Below the pieces are notes generated by a model that saw only the letters and a list, made by a program, of their open reading frames with translations, searched no databases and had not been told where the DNA came from. This document shows, in pieces, positions 41,406 through 53,131 of a stretch of DNA of 64,000 nt (its first letter is position 1; each line of letters starts with the position of its first letter). Source of the DNA: Agapanthus africanus. Taxonomy: Eukaryota > Streptophyta > Magnoliopsida > Asparagales > Amaryllidaceae. Where the stretch lies: positions 406,070,248 to 406,134,247 of the forward strand of contig CM057347.1 in the NCBI GenBank assembly GCA_030015575.1, given 5' to 3'. The position numbers were made by a program, and so were the translations under genes.

Positions 41406-43212
41406 GGCCGCAGGCGCAGGTTCGAGTGATGCCCGACCCTCTGACGTTCCCATGAAGGATATCCTCCTGCCTTGTCCACCGCTCATAAGCAGGTTACGCG
41501 TGCGGGTCGCGAAGAGGGTGAGTGGTCACTTCAAGGTAAAACAGCGCACGATCCCTTATTGAAACCTAGTAGGACATGTTTACTTTTCCAGGTTTCTTCT
41601 CACAGTAATTTTTCTCGAATTGTAACACATTTGTCCTTGAATGACAGGGTCGAGTTTGGATATTAACGTGGTGAGTGAAACGCCAGCGTTTGAAGGGTCT
41701 GGGGCGTCAGGCCTTCCTGTCGAATCAGGGAGTACTCCAACCGCCGCTTCCTCCGCTTGTGGATCCTCGGCATCGGCAGGTGATGCGAGCATGATGACAG
41801 CCTTTATTGATTCAGGGGATGAAGGTATCGATGTTGAATCCATCTCCCCGGTGATGGTGGAAACCGAGGAAGCCGTCATGGTTAGTGGCGCTCCAGACAC
41901 CGCTATGGTCTCTGCCCCGTCAGGTATTCCTTGTGTTATTTCTTTTGGGTTCTCAATCTTGCTAAACATAGTCGTTGATATCTCTTTTATTCCGAATATA
42001 AGTATGGTAGACCCCGGCGCTGTGCTGATTGAAGAATCACTGACAGTCGTTTCACTGTTCCACCTCTCTCTTTTGTGCCCCTGGAGTTCTTTCGGGTTTA
42101 ATGACGCAGGGTAAAGATTTTTCAATTCCTTATTTCAGTATAGATATTATTTCTTGGATTAATTTCATTACCATATATTGTTGTAATCCTGTAGGAGTGT
42201 TTTTTGACCGCTTATGCCAAATGCTAAGCTCTCACTTTGCCTTCCAATCAGAATTCGTTCCTCCTTCGGGCATTGGTTAGTATATTCTTTATCTTTTATT
42301 TCATCTTTTCACAAGTAATCTTTCTATTGCTAAGCTTTTCTCGTATTGGCCATAGTCATATGGTTTGAGGGAGAGAACGAAGGAATAGCAGAGCCTCCCA
42401 AGCTTCCTGATTTGCCACTTTCGACTACTAGTATGTTAGATCTCATTCATCATCGTCCCTTTTAATTATTAGGTTGAAATCTGACCCTTCTTTGTGCGTG
42501 CTTTATTCTGCAGCAGCTACACCGGCTTTGGCTCCTATTGAGTCTCGCATATCTATGCTCGCGGGGCCGTTGACAGTATTCCAGGGGTGTGGAAAATAGC
42601 ATGCGGATGCTAAGCGAATTTATCGAAAACCTTAACGTTGAAGCTCTCACTTCTGCTGTGGAATTTACGGACGAGGTCAACCCTATGCTGGCGACGCTTG
42701 TGACTTTCCACAACAAAAACTTTGTCGGCATTTAGGTTGACTACTGTAGGCGAATTGAGGCTTGTCTCCACGAGATCGAGCACAAGAATCTTACACCTGA
42801 AGCATTAACCTCGAAGGCCCAACTGATCGCATGGATCGAACAAAGTGCCGCTTTCGTTCAATACTTTGAGCATAAGTTGGCCCTGAGGCAAAAGGAACAT
42901 GAGACAGCTTCTGGCGAATCCAGCCAATTGCGCTCCCAGGTCGAAGCGAACGCCGCGCAGCTGCAAATTATTTTTGGGAATATCTAACAATGCGTTTCTA
43001 AGGGAATGGTGCTGAGGCAGCACCTCGACTCTACCGAGCAAGGAATGCGAGATTGCGAAGTGGCTAAGCAGGAAATTGCTGAGAAGATTTCATCATGCTT
43101 GCAACAACGGGCCCGAGTTGAAGCGATGCTGGCTGCAATAGTAGCACGTGAGGTGGAGCTTCGGGAAGAGAGTGAGAGGGTTGCCATTTTATTGAAAGCC
43201 CCGCCTTCTTAA
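41406..43212 (+). pseudogene. aORF2: tail of PMD-type antisense gene, decayed
   Basis: Plus-strand counterpart of aORF1. It has an exon with acceptor ATGACAG at 41647 and reading SSLDINVVSETPAFEGSGASG (41649 on) to a likely donor GTATTCC at 41923. A later exon starts after TTCTGCAG near 42513 and reads LAPIESRISMLAGP, matching LTTLESRIVMPSGP of aORF1. After a frame change comes MRMLSEFIENLNVEALTSAV, then VDYCRRIEACLHEIEHKNL (aORF1: VEFCRQVEACLHILECTRL) and a long Gln/Glu/Ala coiled-coil tail ending ..LLKAPPS at 43212. Stops: TAG after NFVGI (42733-42735) and TAA after FGNI (42986-42988). The PMD itself is missing because LTR B interrupts the gene. Confidence 0.75.
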
Positions 43213-43274
43213 AGGCTAGAATTGTATCCCCCCTTTTCTATTTAAATTGTATTTTTCAAACACTTTGATTCATG

Positions 43275-43280
43275 AATAAA
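43275..43280 (+). terminator. Poly(A) signal of aORF2 (AATAAA)
   Basis: AATAAA in TTTGATTCATGAATAAA, 63 bases after the aORF2 stop; the same 17-base context follows aORF1. Confidence 0.65.
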
Positions 43281-44679
43281 GAATATACATTTTTTGCCTT
43301 GGCTCCTCTGTGTTTGATATCTTAATTTAGTGCTAATTAGTTTATTCACTCATTTCAGAGTCTCTAGTTTATTCAATCGTTTCGGAGTCTCTAGTTTATG
43401 TACTCGTCTCAGAGTTTGTAGTTTATTCACTCATTTCGGAGTCTTTTTAGTTTACCTCCCTTGGGTTTACAGGTAAACTTGTCCTAATGTTGTATGTAGA
43501 TAACCCCCATTCTTTTTACGATAGAGGTCCGTTAGGTTTGTGGTACTGGGGTTTTAGTCCGTGGTACCGTCACGTTGGCTGATATATTCCTCAATATGCA
43601 ATCTTTAAACTGTTGTTCAAGTAGCCCCACGACTGTCGTGTCTCTGATCCCTTCGGGGGCTGGACAAGACGTTTTCAAGTAATCTCCTTAGGTTATATTA
43701 CCGTTGGAAGAGCAAGCGTTAGGAATTTGCCATGACATTTTTTTTACTTGAGGTTAGGCTTAATTTGGAGCCCCGATGAGCCGTAACCGCACCCTTCTGG
43801 GGTGGGACGATCTCCAACGGTCTTTAGGCTTTATAGGAGTTGCCGTCAAGACCCGAAGCTAAGAATATGCCGTCATTTTTTTTTTGACGATGTCGTGCCG
43901 ATTCTTTGCGGAAGTAGGGTAGACATCTGTAGGACCTCTGTGCTGTTTGTATTGTAATTGAAGTCCGGAGCTAGGAATATGCCATTGCTCCAACTTCATT
44001 TGATAGTTGTATCCGCACCCTGCTGAAATGAGAGGGGGACGCCAGGCCAGTCTCTAGGTTGTATATGTACCGTCAAGATTTGAAGCCAGGATTTTTCCAT
44101 CACTCCTCTTTTATTCGACCCTTGGGTCTTTGTTGACGTCGTGTCTACACCCTGCTAGAATGAGAAGCACGCTGAGTCGATGTTTAGGCTGTAGATGTTG
44201 CCATCAAGATATGGCTCTCCCTATAATGGAGCCTGGTGGGAAAATATGGTTCCCTTTCTTTCATTTATGCCCATAGATTGTATACAGGAGTCATTATGGA
44301 CCTACCTGCAGGGCAGAAAAGTTTCATCTTCATTTTTTTCTTTCCGCGATGCTCTATCTTTTTAGCTTTTATGTCGCGAAAGTCGCAATTCCTCAATCAT
44401 TTCGGCTATTTATCGCAGTGTCCAATCATTTCGGCTGTTTTATTTTTACTCGTTGTTTTTTATTGCGAGTTGCTCAAACATTTTGGCCTCTTTTTTTGAG
44501 TTGGGGATTTGAAGTCTGATATCAATCTTGGCATCAGCATCGCTACCACTGGAATATTGCCAGGAGCGAATCATCATTTGCTTTGAGAGGACTTGGGGTT
44601 TGACACCTATTTAGGCATCAGTATCGCTACAACTGGAATATTTCCTAGAGCGAATCATCATTTTCCTTTGTTGGTTTAA
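43281..44679. other. Tat element 2 3' region, repeats, no gene
   Basis: Five diverged ~30-bp units (CTCATTTCGGAGTCT + AGTTTATT) lie at 43335-43455. 43530-44220 has several copies of a GGAATTTGCCATGAC / CCGCACCCTGCTGAAATGAG-like unit (43720, 43790, 43975, 44015, 44150). 44220-44500 matches 27720-28060 of element 1, and 44510-44660 contains a doubled GGCATCAGCATCGCTAC segment. I recognise no protein. Confidence 0.6.
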
Positions 44680-45240
44680 ACAAAGATGGCTTAGCAAACA
44701 GGGTTAGGATCCTGTCGACTAAGGCTGTTTTATTTTATGGGCCGTAAAGGTCTCATAAAGGTATTTCTCCCTACAAGTCGTGAGGATCTCGTAGGTGTGT
44801 TTTTTCCTTAGGAATCGTGGGGATTCCTAAATGATATTTTCTCTTGTAAGTCATAAGGATCTTTCAAGAGTGTTTTTTCCTTATAAGTCTAGAGGACTTA
44901 CAAGTGTCGTTCACCATATGGGGACATTTCTCGTCGTTAATGGGACTTGGTGGGGGATATATTTATTTATGCTTGTGGATTGTATACAAGGGTCAATATA
45001 GGACCGTCTGTAGGGAAACTTAGGGGATATGACGGCTTAAGAAGAAGTTTAGATCCCTATAACCTAAGACTTTCGAATTCTATGAACCGTGAGGGTCTCA
45101 TAGGGGGAATTCTCTTTACGAGTCGTGAGGATCTCACAAGTATAGATTCTTCTTAGAAATCGTAGGGATTCCTAAGTGTGTTGCTCCTTTATGAGTCGTA
45201 AGGATCTCACGTAGGTTTTTTTATTTTTTTATTTTTATGA
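44680..45240. repeat. Tat element 2 hairpin blocks 5 and 6
   Basis: Same blocks as in element 1: GATGGCTTAGCAAACAGGG head, then CCTACAAG/CTCGTAGG with loop TCGTGAGGAT (about 44770-44795). Next comes CCTTAGGAATC/GATTCCTAA (44808-44832) and CTTATAAGTC/GACTTACAAG (44880-44903). The second block runs 45025-45220. 45161-45180 is the empty site for solo LTR D. Confidence 0.75.
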
Positions 45241-45489
45241 GATTGTACCCTTTCGGCTTTTTGCGAAGCTTGCCGGCAGTCCTGCTGTTTTTACTCACGG
45301 CGCCCTTTCGGGTTTTCATCCGCGCCCATTTCTCTTATGGACATACCGTTTTTTTTAACGATGGAATACCCTAAAGTGGTTTCGCCACAGGTGCCCATCT
45401 GTTTGCCGGTGGGACTTAAGCTGCAACCCTCGCCGTTAGGACTTCGATCGCAATATAGATCTCAAAGGAGGACATCGCCGTATTTAGGG

Positions 45490-45725
45490 CGGTGTGCTAG
45501 TTTAGGGACATTCCGATCCATTATCGCCATGTTTGAGGCGAAATTTTAGTTTAGGGACATCTCGGTCCGTTGTTAGTTTAGGGACATCTCGGTCCATTGT
45601 CGTCATGTTTGAGGCGGATAGTTAGTTTAAGGACTTCTCGGTCCATTGTTGCCATATTTGAGGCAAAGTTCTAGTTTAGGGACATCTCTGTCCGTTGTCG
45701 CCGTTTTTGGGGCGACGGAGCTTTT
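45490..45725. repeat. Tandem GTTTAGGGACATCTCGGTCC units after integrase 2
   Basis: At least five units of AGTTTAGGGACATCTCGGTCC, separated by TTGTCGCCATGTTTGAGGCG-type spacers. The core matches the minisatellites of LTRs A, B and D, linking the LTR to the end of pol. 45240-45490 before it is unremarkable spacer. Confidence 0.8.
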
Positions 45726-45811
45726 TGGATACTACTCTCAGAGTCCTGACTCAGGAGAATAGCGAGCGGACACAAGCTTCGTCATCTATCATTAACCTAA
45801 GTCGTGACTCG

Positions 45812-47323
45812 TCAAGCGTAGTATTTTTTTGAGGAATCGGCCATTTATTGGCCGGAAGGGCTTTCGCCATGCATATCCATGAGCAGGTAGGCTCCACCTT
45901 GGTAGACTTTGTCTATAATATACGGGCCTTTATAGTTCGGCTCGAACTTCCTCCGTTTTACACGATTGGGAATCATTGGTCTTTTGACGACTAGCACGAG
46001 TTCGCCTTGGCGGAATGTTCTCGGTCTGGTCAGTCTTTCGTATAACCGTGTCATCATTGCCTTATAAGCCTCCAGATTTTGTTGTGCTATAAAGCGAGTT
46101 CCGTCGAGGGCATCGAGCTCCTCAAGCCGAAGGTGAGCTTTTTCTTCATCTGTCAGCTCGTATTGAACCGCTACTCGCAGAGAGAGGAGTTCTATTTCCA
46201 GTAGGAGCACTGCTTCCGTGCTGAACACCAATACGTACGGTGTCGTATTCATGGCCGTCTTGAACGTTATTCTATTTGCCTAGAGAGCTTCGTGCAGCCT
46301 TTCGTGCCAATCTTTTTTGTTTTTGGACACTGTTTTCTTTATAATCTTTATCAAGGTCTTGTTGAAAGTTTCAGCTAGACCGTTGGCCCGAGAATTATAG
46401 ACTGAAGAGTATCTCCAATCTATTTTATGCTGTTGTGCGAAGCGGCTGATTTTATGACTTCTATAAGCTGGCTCATTATCCAAGATAATTTGTCGCGGAG
46501 TGCCGAACTGATAGATGATATGAGTTCTGAAGAAATAGAGAATATTCTCCGTCTTCACCTCTCTTAGTGGTACTGCTTCTGCCCACTTGGAGAAATAGTC
46601 GGTCGTTGCCAGTATGAACCGATGCCCTTTGGACGATGCTGGTTCAATAGGGCCAATTATGTCGGTTCCCCACATTTCAAACGGTCAGCTAGTTACTGTT
46701 GGGTGTAGCGGATTTGGATGTTGGTGGATGAAGTCCCCGTGAATTTGGCACGAGTGATACTGCTTCGTATATTCGAGGCAGTCTTGAATCATTGTAGGCC
46801 AATAATAACCCAATCTTTTTATCTTCAGCTTCATCTTTGGCCCGGCTTGATGAGAACCATAGAGTCCGTCGTTAGTTTCTTGAATGACTCTCTTTGCTTC
46901 TTCTGGTCCTAGGCATCTTAGCCACAGACAGTCGAACGATCTCTTATATAGAGTATCATTGACGAAGGCGAAGGACAAAACTTGTTTCATGAGCTGATGT
47001 CTAAACGACTCATTTTTGGGCATTCGTTGGGATTTGAAGTAATCTATGAAAACTTCCCTCCAATCTTTGACCTTTTCTTCGTCCTTTATTTGAAGGGCTA
47101 CTTGTTCGGTCATTTCTTTTCTTTTAGATGGCTCTATCAGTTCTTTCGAAGATATATTTGTTGGCGCAAGAATCCTTCGGCTTTGTACAATGATCCTTAC
47201 GTCATCGAGATCTTCATCGGCCAGTTCCTTAGCCAATTTGGCCAATGTGTTTGCCTTGCTGTTTTCTGCACGCGGTATACGCTCCAGGATATAGGAGGGG
47301 ATTTGTATCAACAGTTGCTGCAC
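45812..47323 (-). pseudogene. Tat element 2 integrase, broken
   Basis: Matches element 1 integrase throughout. It reads NDGLYGSHQAGPKMKLKIK for the zinc region, WGTDIIGPIEPASSKG for the first catalytic Asp, ILDNEPAY for the second (Gly changed to Glu after DN) and NGLAETFNKT for the Glu. Stops: TGA at 46685-46687 (Trp in element 1) and TAG at 46280-46282. A one-base deletion near 45850 shifts the ..PFRPING.. end. Not functional. Confidence 0.88.
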
Positions 47324-49377
47324 TCTTTCGCCATACTTTATCAGCTCTGGCTTACATGTCTGATAGTCGCCATTTACTTGGCTAATGATCGGCTAGGAGT
47401 CTCCATATATAAGGAGGTATTTGATCCCCATGTCGATAGCAATCTCGAGGCCTGCTATCAAAGCTTCATATTCAGCTTCGTTGTTAGTCCTTGGCTCTGT
47501 TAAGGAAAGGGCGTAATGCAATATCCCTCCTTGCGGGGTCACGAAGATAAGGCCCACCCCGGCTCTGATTATAGGGGTGTTTCGCTTTCGTTGCTTCACG
47601 GAAGATGCTCCATCGAAGTAAAGTTCCCATTGGGAATCATTTTCTTCTTTCTCTTTTTTGACTGCGTCGAATGCATGTTCGTCTGGCAATTCACAATTTA
47701 ACGGGTAGTCGGCTGGTATCGGATGCTCCACAAGAAAGTCAGCTATGGCCTGACCTTTTACCGCTTTAAGGGGTCGATACGTCACTGAGAACTCCATCAG
47801 GAAGAGGGCCCATTTGGCAAGCCTTCCTGTTAGTATGGCCTTTGACATCAGATATTTAAGAGGATCCACCTTTGATATGAGATGAATCTCATGCGCCAAG
47901 GCGTAATGTCTAAGCTTCGTTATCGCGAAGATCAGTGCTAGGCAATGCTTTTCGATGGGGGAGTAGTTGTTTTCTGTCCCCAGGAGAACTCGACTCAAAT
48001 AGTATAGAGCTCTCTCCTTTCTATGATCGTTCTCTTGTGCCCATAACGCACTTAAAGAATCCTCAAGGGCTGTTGTATATAGGATAAGGGGTTTTCCTTT
48101 AACCGGATTGGTCAATACCGGCGAATTTTGCAGGTATTGCTTGATTTCGTCTAGTGTATTTTGGCACTTTTGATTCCAAACGAACGGGGTCTCTTTCTTC
48201 ATCAAATGACTGTAGGGACGGCATTTTCCGGAGATGTTGTCTATGAACCGCCGGATATATGCGAGCTTTCCTTGAAGAGATCGCAACCGTATGAGAGTTC
48301 TTGGAGTGGGAATTTCTATAATCGCCTTGATCTTTGAGGGATCGATTTCGATACCTCGGTGCCGTATGATGAATCCTAAGAATTTTCCTGAGGAGACTCC
48401 AAACACGCGTTTTAGAGGATTTATCTTTAGATTATACTTCCAAAGACGTCGGAATACTATTTTTAGATGTTCCCAATGTTCCTCGTGAGATATGCACTTT
48501 ACCACAAGGTCGTCAATGTAGCATTCGACGATCTTGTGTATGAGGTCATCGAAGATCTTAGACATGGCCCTTTGGTAGGTAGCACCAGCGTTCTTAAACC
48601 GAAGGGCATCACCTTATAGCAGAATATGCCTAGCGGAGTCCAGAAGGCGGTATGCTTTAGGTCTTCAGGATGCATTTTTATTTGATTGTATCCTGAAGAT
48701 CCATCCATGAAGGAGAAGACATCATAGGTAGACGTATTATCGATCATCAGCTCAGTAACAAGTACTGGGAAGTCATCCTTCGGGCAAGCTTTGTTGAGGT
48801 CCCGAAAGTCCACGCATATGCACACCATCGCATTTTTCTTCATCACTGGAACAATATTAGCAATCCAATCGGGATATTGAACTTCTTGGATGAAGCCGGA
48901 GTCGATTAGTTTCTTGACATCAGCGTTGATACTCATCTCAAGTTTGAGCCGCATTCTTCTTGGCGCCTGTTTGACTGGATTTATGTCCGGCGATATGGCC
49001 AGTTTATGTACCGCTACTTTTGGATCTAGACATGGTATCTCGGAATAATTCCACGCGAAGCAGTCTTTGTATTGCATGAGCACGTCTTTTAACGTGGCTA
49101 CCTGTTTTTTAGATAATAGCTCACTGACGAACGTCGACCTTGGATCATTTTCTGTCCCTAAGTCAATTTTTCTTAGGTTGTCCGCCGTAGTGTGTATCCC
49201 ATCTTCCAGCTCTTTTGGTGCTGGTGGAAACTCTGAGATCACCCCTTCCTCGTCTTCATTCGCGAAGCATATGTAGAGGTCATCCATTGTCTCGTGCCCT
49301 CCCTCTTTTGAGAGTGTTATCATATGGCAGGCACGAGTTCGCTTCCATTCCTGATGTTGAGCCATTCCTATCTTCAC
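47324..49377 (-). pseudogene. Tat element 2 RT and dual RNase H, broken
   Basis: RT N-terminal part at 48499-49377 (VDFRDLNKACPKDDF, SFMDGSSGYNQIKM). A one-base deletion near 48595, relative to element 1, shifts to the frame 48565-47393. That frame holds VECYIDDLVVK, the gypsy RNase H (YTTALEDSLSALWAQEN, NNYSPIEKHCLALI) and the second RNase H (LYFDGASS, NNEAEYEAL, YGDS). TAG at 47393-47395 interrupts the last. This copy keeps Gln at both positions where element 1 has stops. Confidence 0.88.
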
Positions 49378-49399
49378 GGTATAGGTCTTCTTTGGCTCA

Positions 49400-50990
49400 T
49401 ACTTTTGATGCGGGGTTACCCTCCAGCTGTCGGATAAAGCAAACCTTGATATTGGTCTTCTACCCAGTATTTAAAAGTAAAGCAGTCTTCGAGGGGATGA
49501 CCTATTACTCGGTGATAGAAGCAATAATCCGGATGATGGACGTCGTTTATCTGTTCGGGGTGCCGAGACTCCAGAAGTGTCATCATTTGGTGCTTCATGA
49601 CAAGGTTGAATATTTTCCTTGTCCTGTCTTCGGGGAAAGAGTATTCCCGACCAATCTTCTTTATAAAGGACGGGCTCCAACCGAGTTTTTCTCGATTGCA
49701 TGGCGTCTTGGATCCGCTTTGTTGCTTTCGAACGTTTTTTGCGTTCTATGCCCTGTTTTTGTCTCTATTTCGAGATTTTCCCCTTTTGCGAGAACATAAA
49801 GTGGGCCTGGGATGAAGAGCAGTATAGTCTTCCTTCTGTGCAGATTGTTGATTGAGGCGTTGCGTCCTGGCCTTTTCATAAATGGACATTTTATTGCCGT
49901 GATTGTCTCGGCTCTTTTGACAAGCTTCTTTTATTAGCTTATCTTTTTGTTCTTCGAGTGACGGACTTAACGTTCTTAGAGAGGGATTTCGCTCCGTTTC
50001 AATATCACGGCCATTTGGAAGAGTGTTTCCCCTTCACTGGAGCTATTTATGACGTGACACCCATTTCTTAGACTGGACGTATCCGAGCCTGGTTGTCTCC
50101 ATTTTCCCGTTGGGCATCTTTCGCCGAGTCCCGGGAATATCCCAAATATTTTTGTAGAATTGGGATTGTCTAACAGTTTGTTCGAGAGGTACACCTTGGC
50201 AACTTAACAGCTTTTTCAATCCCTCCGCGTAGTATCTTGGCAGAGGGATTGGTTGAAGCCTGTTGAGTGCAAAATCGGCACCATGTCAGACTTCTTTTTC
50301 TACTTTATTTTCCGTAGATTGGTAGAAGAGGATCATTTTTTCACCTCTTTACCTGAAAGGTACGTAGAAAGTTTGCAGTTCTTGTACGCTGCATATATAG
50401 AGCGCATCAAGTTCCTTGTAATGCCGAGACGGAGCCATTGTAATTTGTAGACTCTGATCTATTCCGGCAAAGGTTTGCACTGACGGGCGGATGGAGAACA
50501 CTATGTTGGTCTTGTCCTCTGAGTCGCTGCTAAAGACCAAAAGAGGAGTAAATGGTCTGGGCCTATTGTTTTCATTTTGGGGTTGTCTCGAGTAGACTAT
50601 TTCTTCATCTTCTTCGGAATCGCTCCTAAAGATCGGGATAGTGGAGATGGACTTCTGTTTATCCTCCAGCTTATGACACCTTTCCGTATCCTCGAAGTCT
50701 GGTAGGAAGTACTTTGCGTCTTCTTATTTTCGAACCTCGTTTACGAAGAACGAATTTATCTCCCCTGTGATGGTGTATTCCAAGCCGTCTTTGAAATACT
50801 TCATACGCTGATATTATGTAGAAGGGATAACGTTGTACTCATATAACCAAGGCCTGCCGAGCAAAGCATTATAGCAAGTCTTGGCGTAAATGAGATGAAA
50901 TTTGATGTCAGTGACGAGCAGCCCGAAGCGTAACGTCGGTATTACGGACCCAAGTGTCCGTGACGACTGTGAGTCAAACCCGGAGATGGT
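49400..50990 (-). pseudogene. Tat element 2 linker with zinc-knuckle-like motif
   Basis: 49416-49598 reads HPDYCFYHRVIGHPLEDCF, a C..H....H....C motif found in Tat Gag-Pol linkers. 49661-49879 contains the degraded YEKARTQRL-type segment. 49980-50990 has only short broken frames; parts read like the Tat protease-RT connector, but I cannot place them firmly. Confidence 0.6.
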
Positions 50991-50999
50991 AATTTTATC

Positions 51000-51218
51000 T
51001 CAGACAAGGTTCTGAACATTCATGCAAATTTCCTTCAACACCCTCACGTTGAAAAGGTTGACAGAGTATCCGTTGTCGACAAGGATTTTCCTTATCTTGA
51101 TATCGTGGCAGTACCCCGTGACGTATAACGGGCGATTATGTTTCCACGTACCGAGGAGAAGATCTTCATCGCTGAATGTAATGCCAGCCGCTTGGACCTC
51201 TTCCAGTTCATCTTTCAT
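51000..51218 (-). pseudogene. Tat element 2 aspartic protease remnant
   Basis: Reads ITFSDEDLLLGTWKHNRPL, YVTGYCHDIKIRKILVDNGY and SVNLFNVRVLKEI. This fits the Tat protease pattern, in which a hydrophobic run precedes D-G/S-G-S-A-V-N. Here DNGY replaces DGGS, and no open frame of full length exists. Element 1 lacks this region altogether. Confidence 0.65.
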
Positions 51219-53131
51219 CTTCTATTCCGCGAAGAAAGCTTGGAACTGATCGGGCTCTTGTAATGCCTTGATCAGAGAATCTCATGCCTCTTTGGATAGG
51301 AGGAGAGCATCCAATATGCTCAGTTGTGAGGGTATTTTCCTCAAATGTGCTAGGACATTACAATCCACCTTATTTTTCCTAGATGGGTCTCTCACTGCGT
51401 GCTCTTTGACAACTCCACCGTCAAGGGCAATTTCCTCAGAGATTTTTTCTTTCCCTTTTTCCTTTTTGCTCAAACCTTTGTTTGTAAGTTCGAGGTTCTT
51501 TTTAGGCAGTATGCGGTTACGCAGCTGAATATTCTCACAGCTCTTCTCCTCCTCTTCTTTTTCGGAGGTGGAGTCTTTGAAGAGAAGGATGAGGGGTATT
51601 TCGTCCTCAGAATCGCTCTCGAAAGTAAGAACTTGGAGTTTTCCCCCTTCCGAACTGGTATCAACCATATGACAGTTGATAGTCGTTTTTTCATGCGCAT
51701 CTATCGCACTATTTTTCCATCGAGGAGCTTCGCGCTTTATCCTCTTGAAGTGTTTTTGATGGGCAACATATCCCTGCCGCCACTTCTTAAAGGCATTGCA
51801 TTCCTCGGTGGGGTGGGTAACCCTCCGATTATATAGGTAGTAGTTTGGATGTGAATCCTCTCCGTCAAGGCATATGACCCCGGGAGTGTTTCCTACGAGA
51901 GGTAGTAGCTTCATCCCCATTGACAGGGCTTTGGCGAACCGCTTCTCTGTTTTGATCCTGCTCTTATTTGTCGCAAATATGCTTTGGATTGGTTGGAGTA
52001 CTTTACGACTCATCCTTGCCGCAGCTTCTTCATCCTGACGCTGCGGTTAGCTTTTTCGTATATGACTATTTCACATTCTCGACCAGCATTGCTTTTTCGA
52101 AAGGTTTCGTTTAACAGCCTATCGATCGGGTCTTCTAGCAGTTCCGGGGGTTTTAGCACCGATTCTGTACCCAGTTCCTCCGCGTTGTTTTCTGATGCCG
52201 AGGGAGTTTCTTCGTCATTTAACAAAGAATAGGAGACCATGTGGCAACTTGCTACACGGGCCCTAGTATCTCTTGATAAGCCATTTTCCTCATCGTTGTC
52301 ACTATCTTCGTTCTCAAGAATATGCTTGAGAAACTCTTCGAGCCTGATTGGTATCCGCGCCTTTTGGTCGTACTCCTCCAGCGCGTCAATATACTTTTGT
52401 AGGTCTGTGCGCTTGTCGTCATACTCGGCAGGCTGCACAGGCTTCTTGGTCTTCTTCTTTTTCTTCGAAGACTTTGAAGGCTCGACTTGGGGTTTTTGCC
52501 CTTTGTCAACAACTTTCGATGTGGGACGCAGTTTCATCATCCCTTCAATGATTTTTGGTTCAAGTGAGCTTTTCCACCTGACTGCTGGACATGCCTATAG
52601 ATCCTTTAGCATTCTTTTGGTTCTTGCTGAAAGAACGACTTTTCATGGAGTTTCTTCCACGAGTGAGCATGATGCCCCCTGCACGTCCACCTTTTTAGGA
52701 GTGTGCTTCCGGGGTGGGTTTACCCTCCAGTTATTGGACAACACGAATTTCCCTTGTTGATACTGGTCTTCGACCTAGTTTTTGAAGACGTAGCAATCTT
52801 CAATTGGGTGGCTTACCATTCTGTGATAGGAGCAGTAATTAGGGTTGTTAACGTCGCTGGGTTGCGGTGGACGCCGCGGGTCTGGTAATGTGATGAGTTT
52901 TTTATGCACTGCCAATTCGGATGGTCTCCTCGTCTTGTTGCGGGGAAACGAGTAAGCACGTCCTAGTCTTTCCTCCAAGGATGGGCACGGACACGCGTTG
53001 TTTTGGCAAGCAGCTGGTTTTAGGCCACTCGGTTGTTATTGTGTATTGGCAACGAAGGCCGCTTTCTCTTTACCCTTGTTATTTCGAGGGTCCTTATTTG
53101 AGGAGGAAGGCCCATGGCCCATCTAGTCTAT
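51219..53131 (-). pseudogene. Tat element 2 Gag-protease linker with duplicated modules
   Basis: Open pieces 51282-52013, 52010-52540 and 52775-52978. Two more copies of the zinc-knuckle-like motif occur: HPNYYLYNRRVTHPTEECNAF (about 51840) and NPNYCSYHRMVSHPIEDCYVF (about 52790-52850). IVIYEKANRSVRMKKL near 52030-52080 matches MAIYEKARTQRLLKKA of element 1. A Lys-rich stretch (SKKKKKTKKP) lies near 52460. Confidence 0.6.

Noticed and set aside
41580..42125. 181-aa minus-strand open frame over aORF2
   Set aside because: Shadow of the plus-strand exon 41641-41923, which has splice sites and homology to aORF1.
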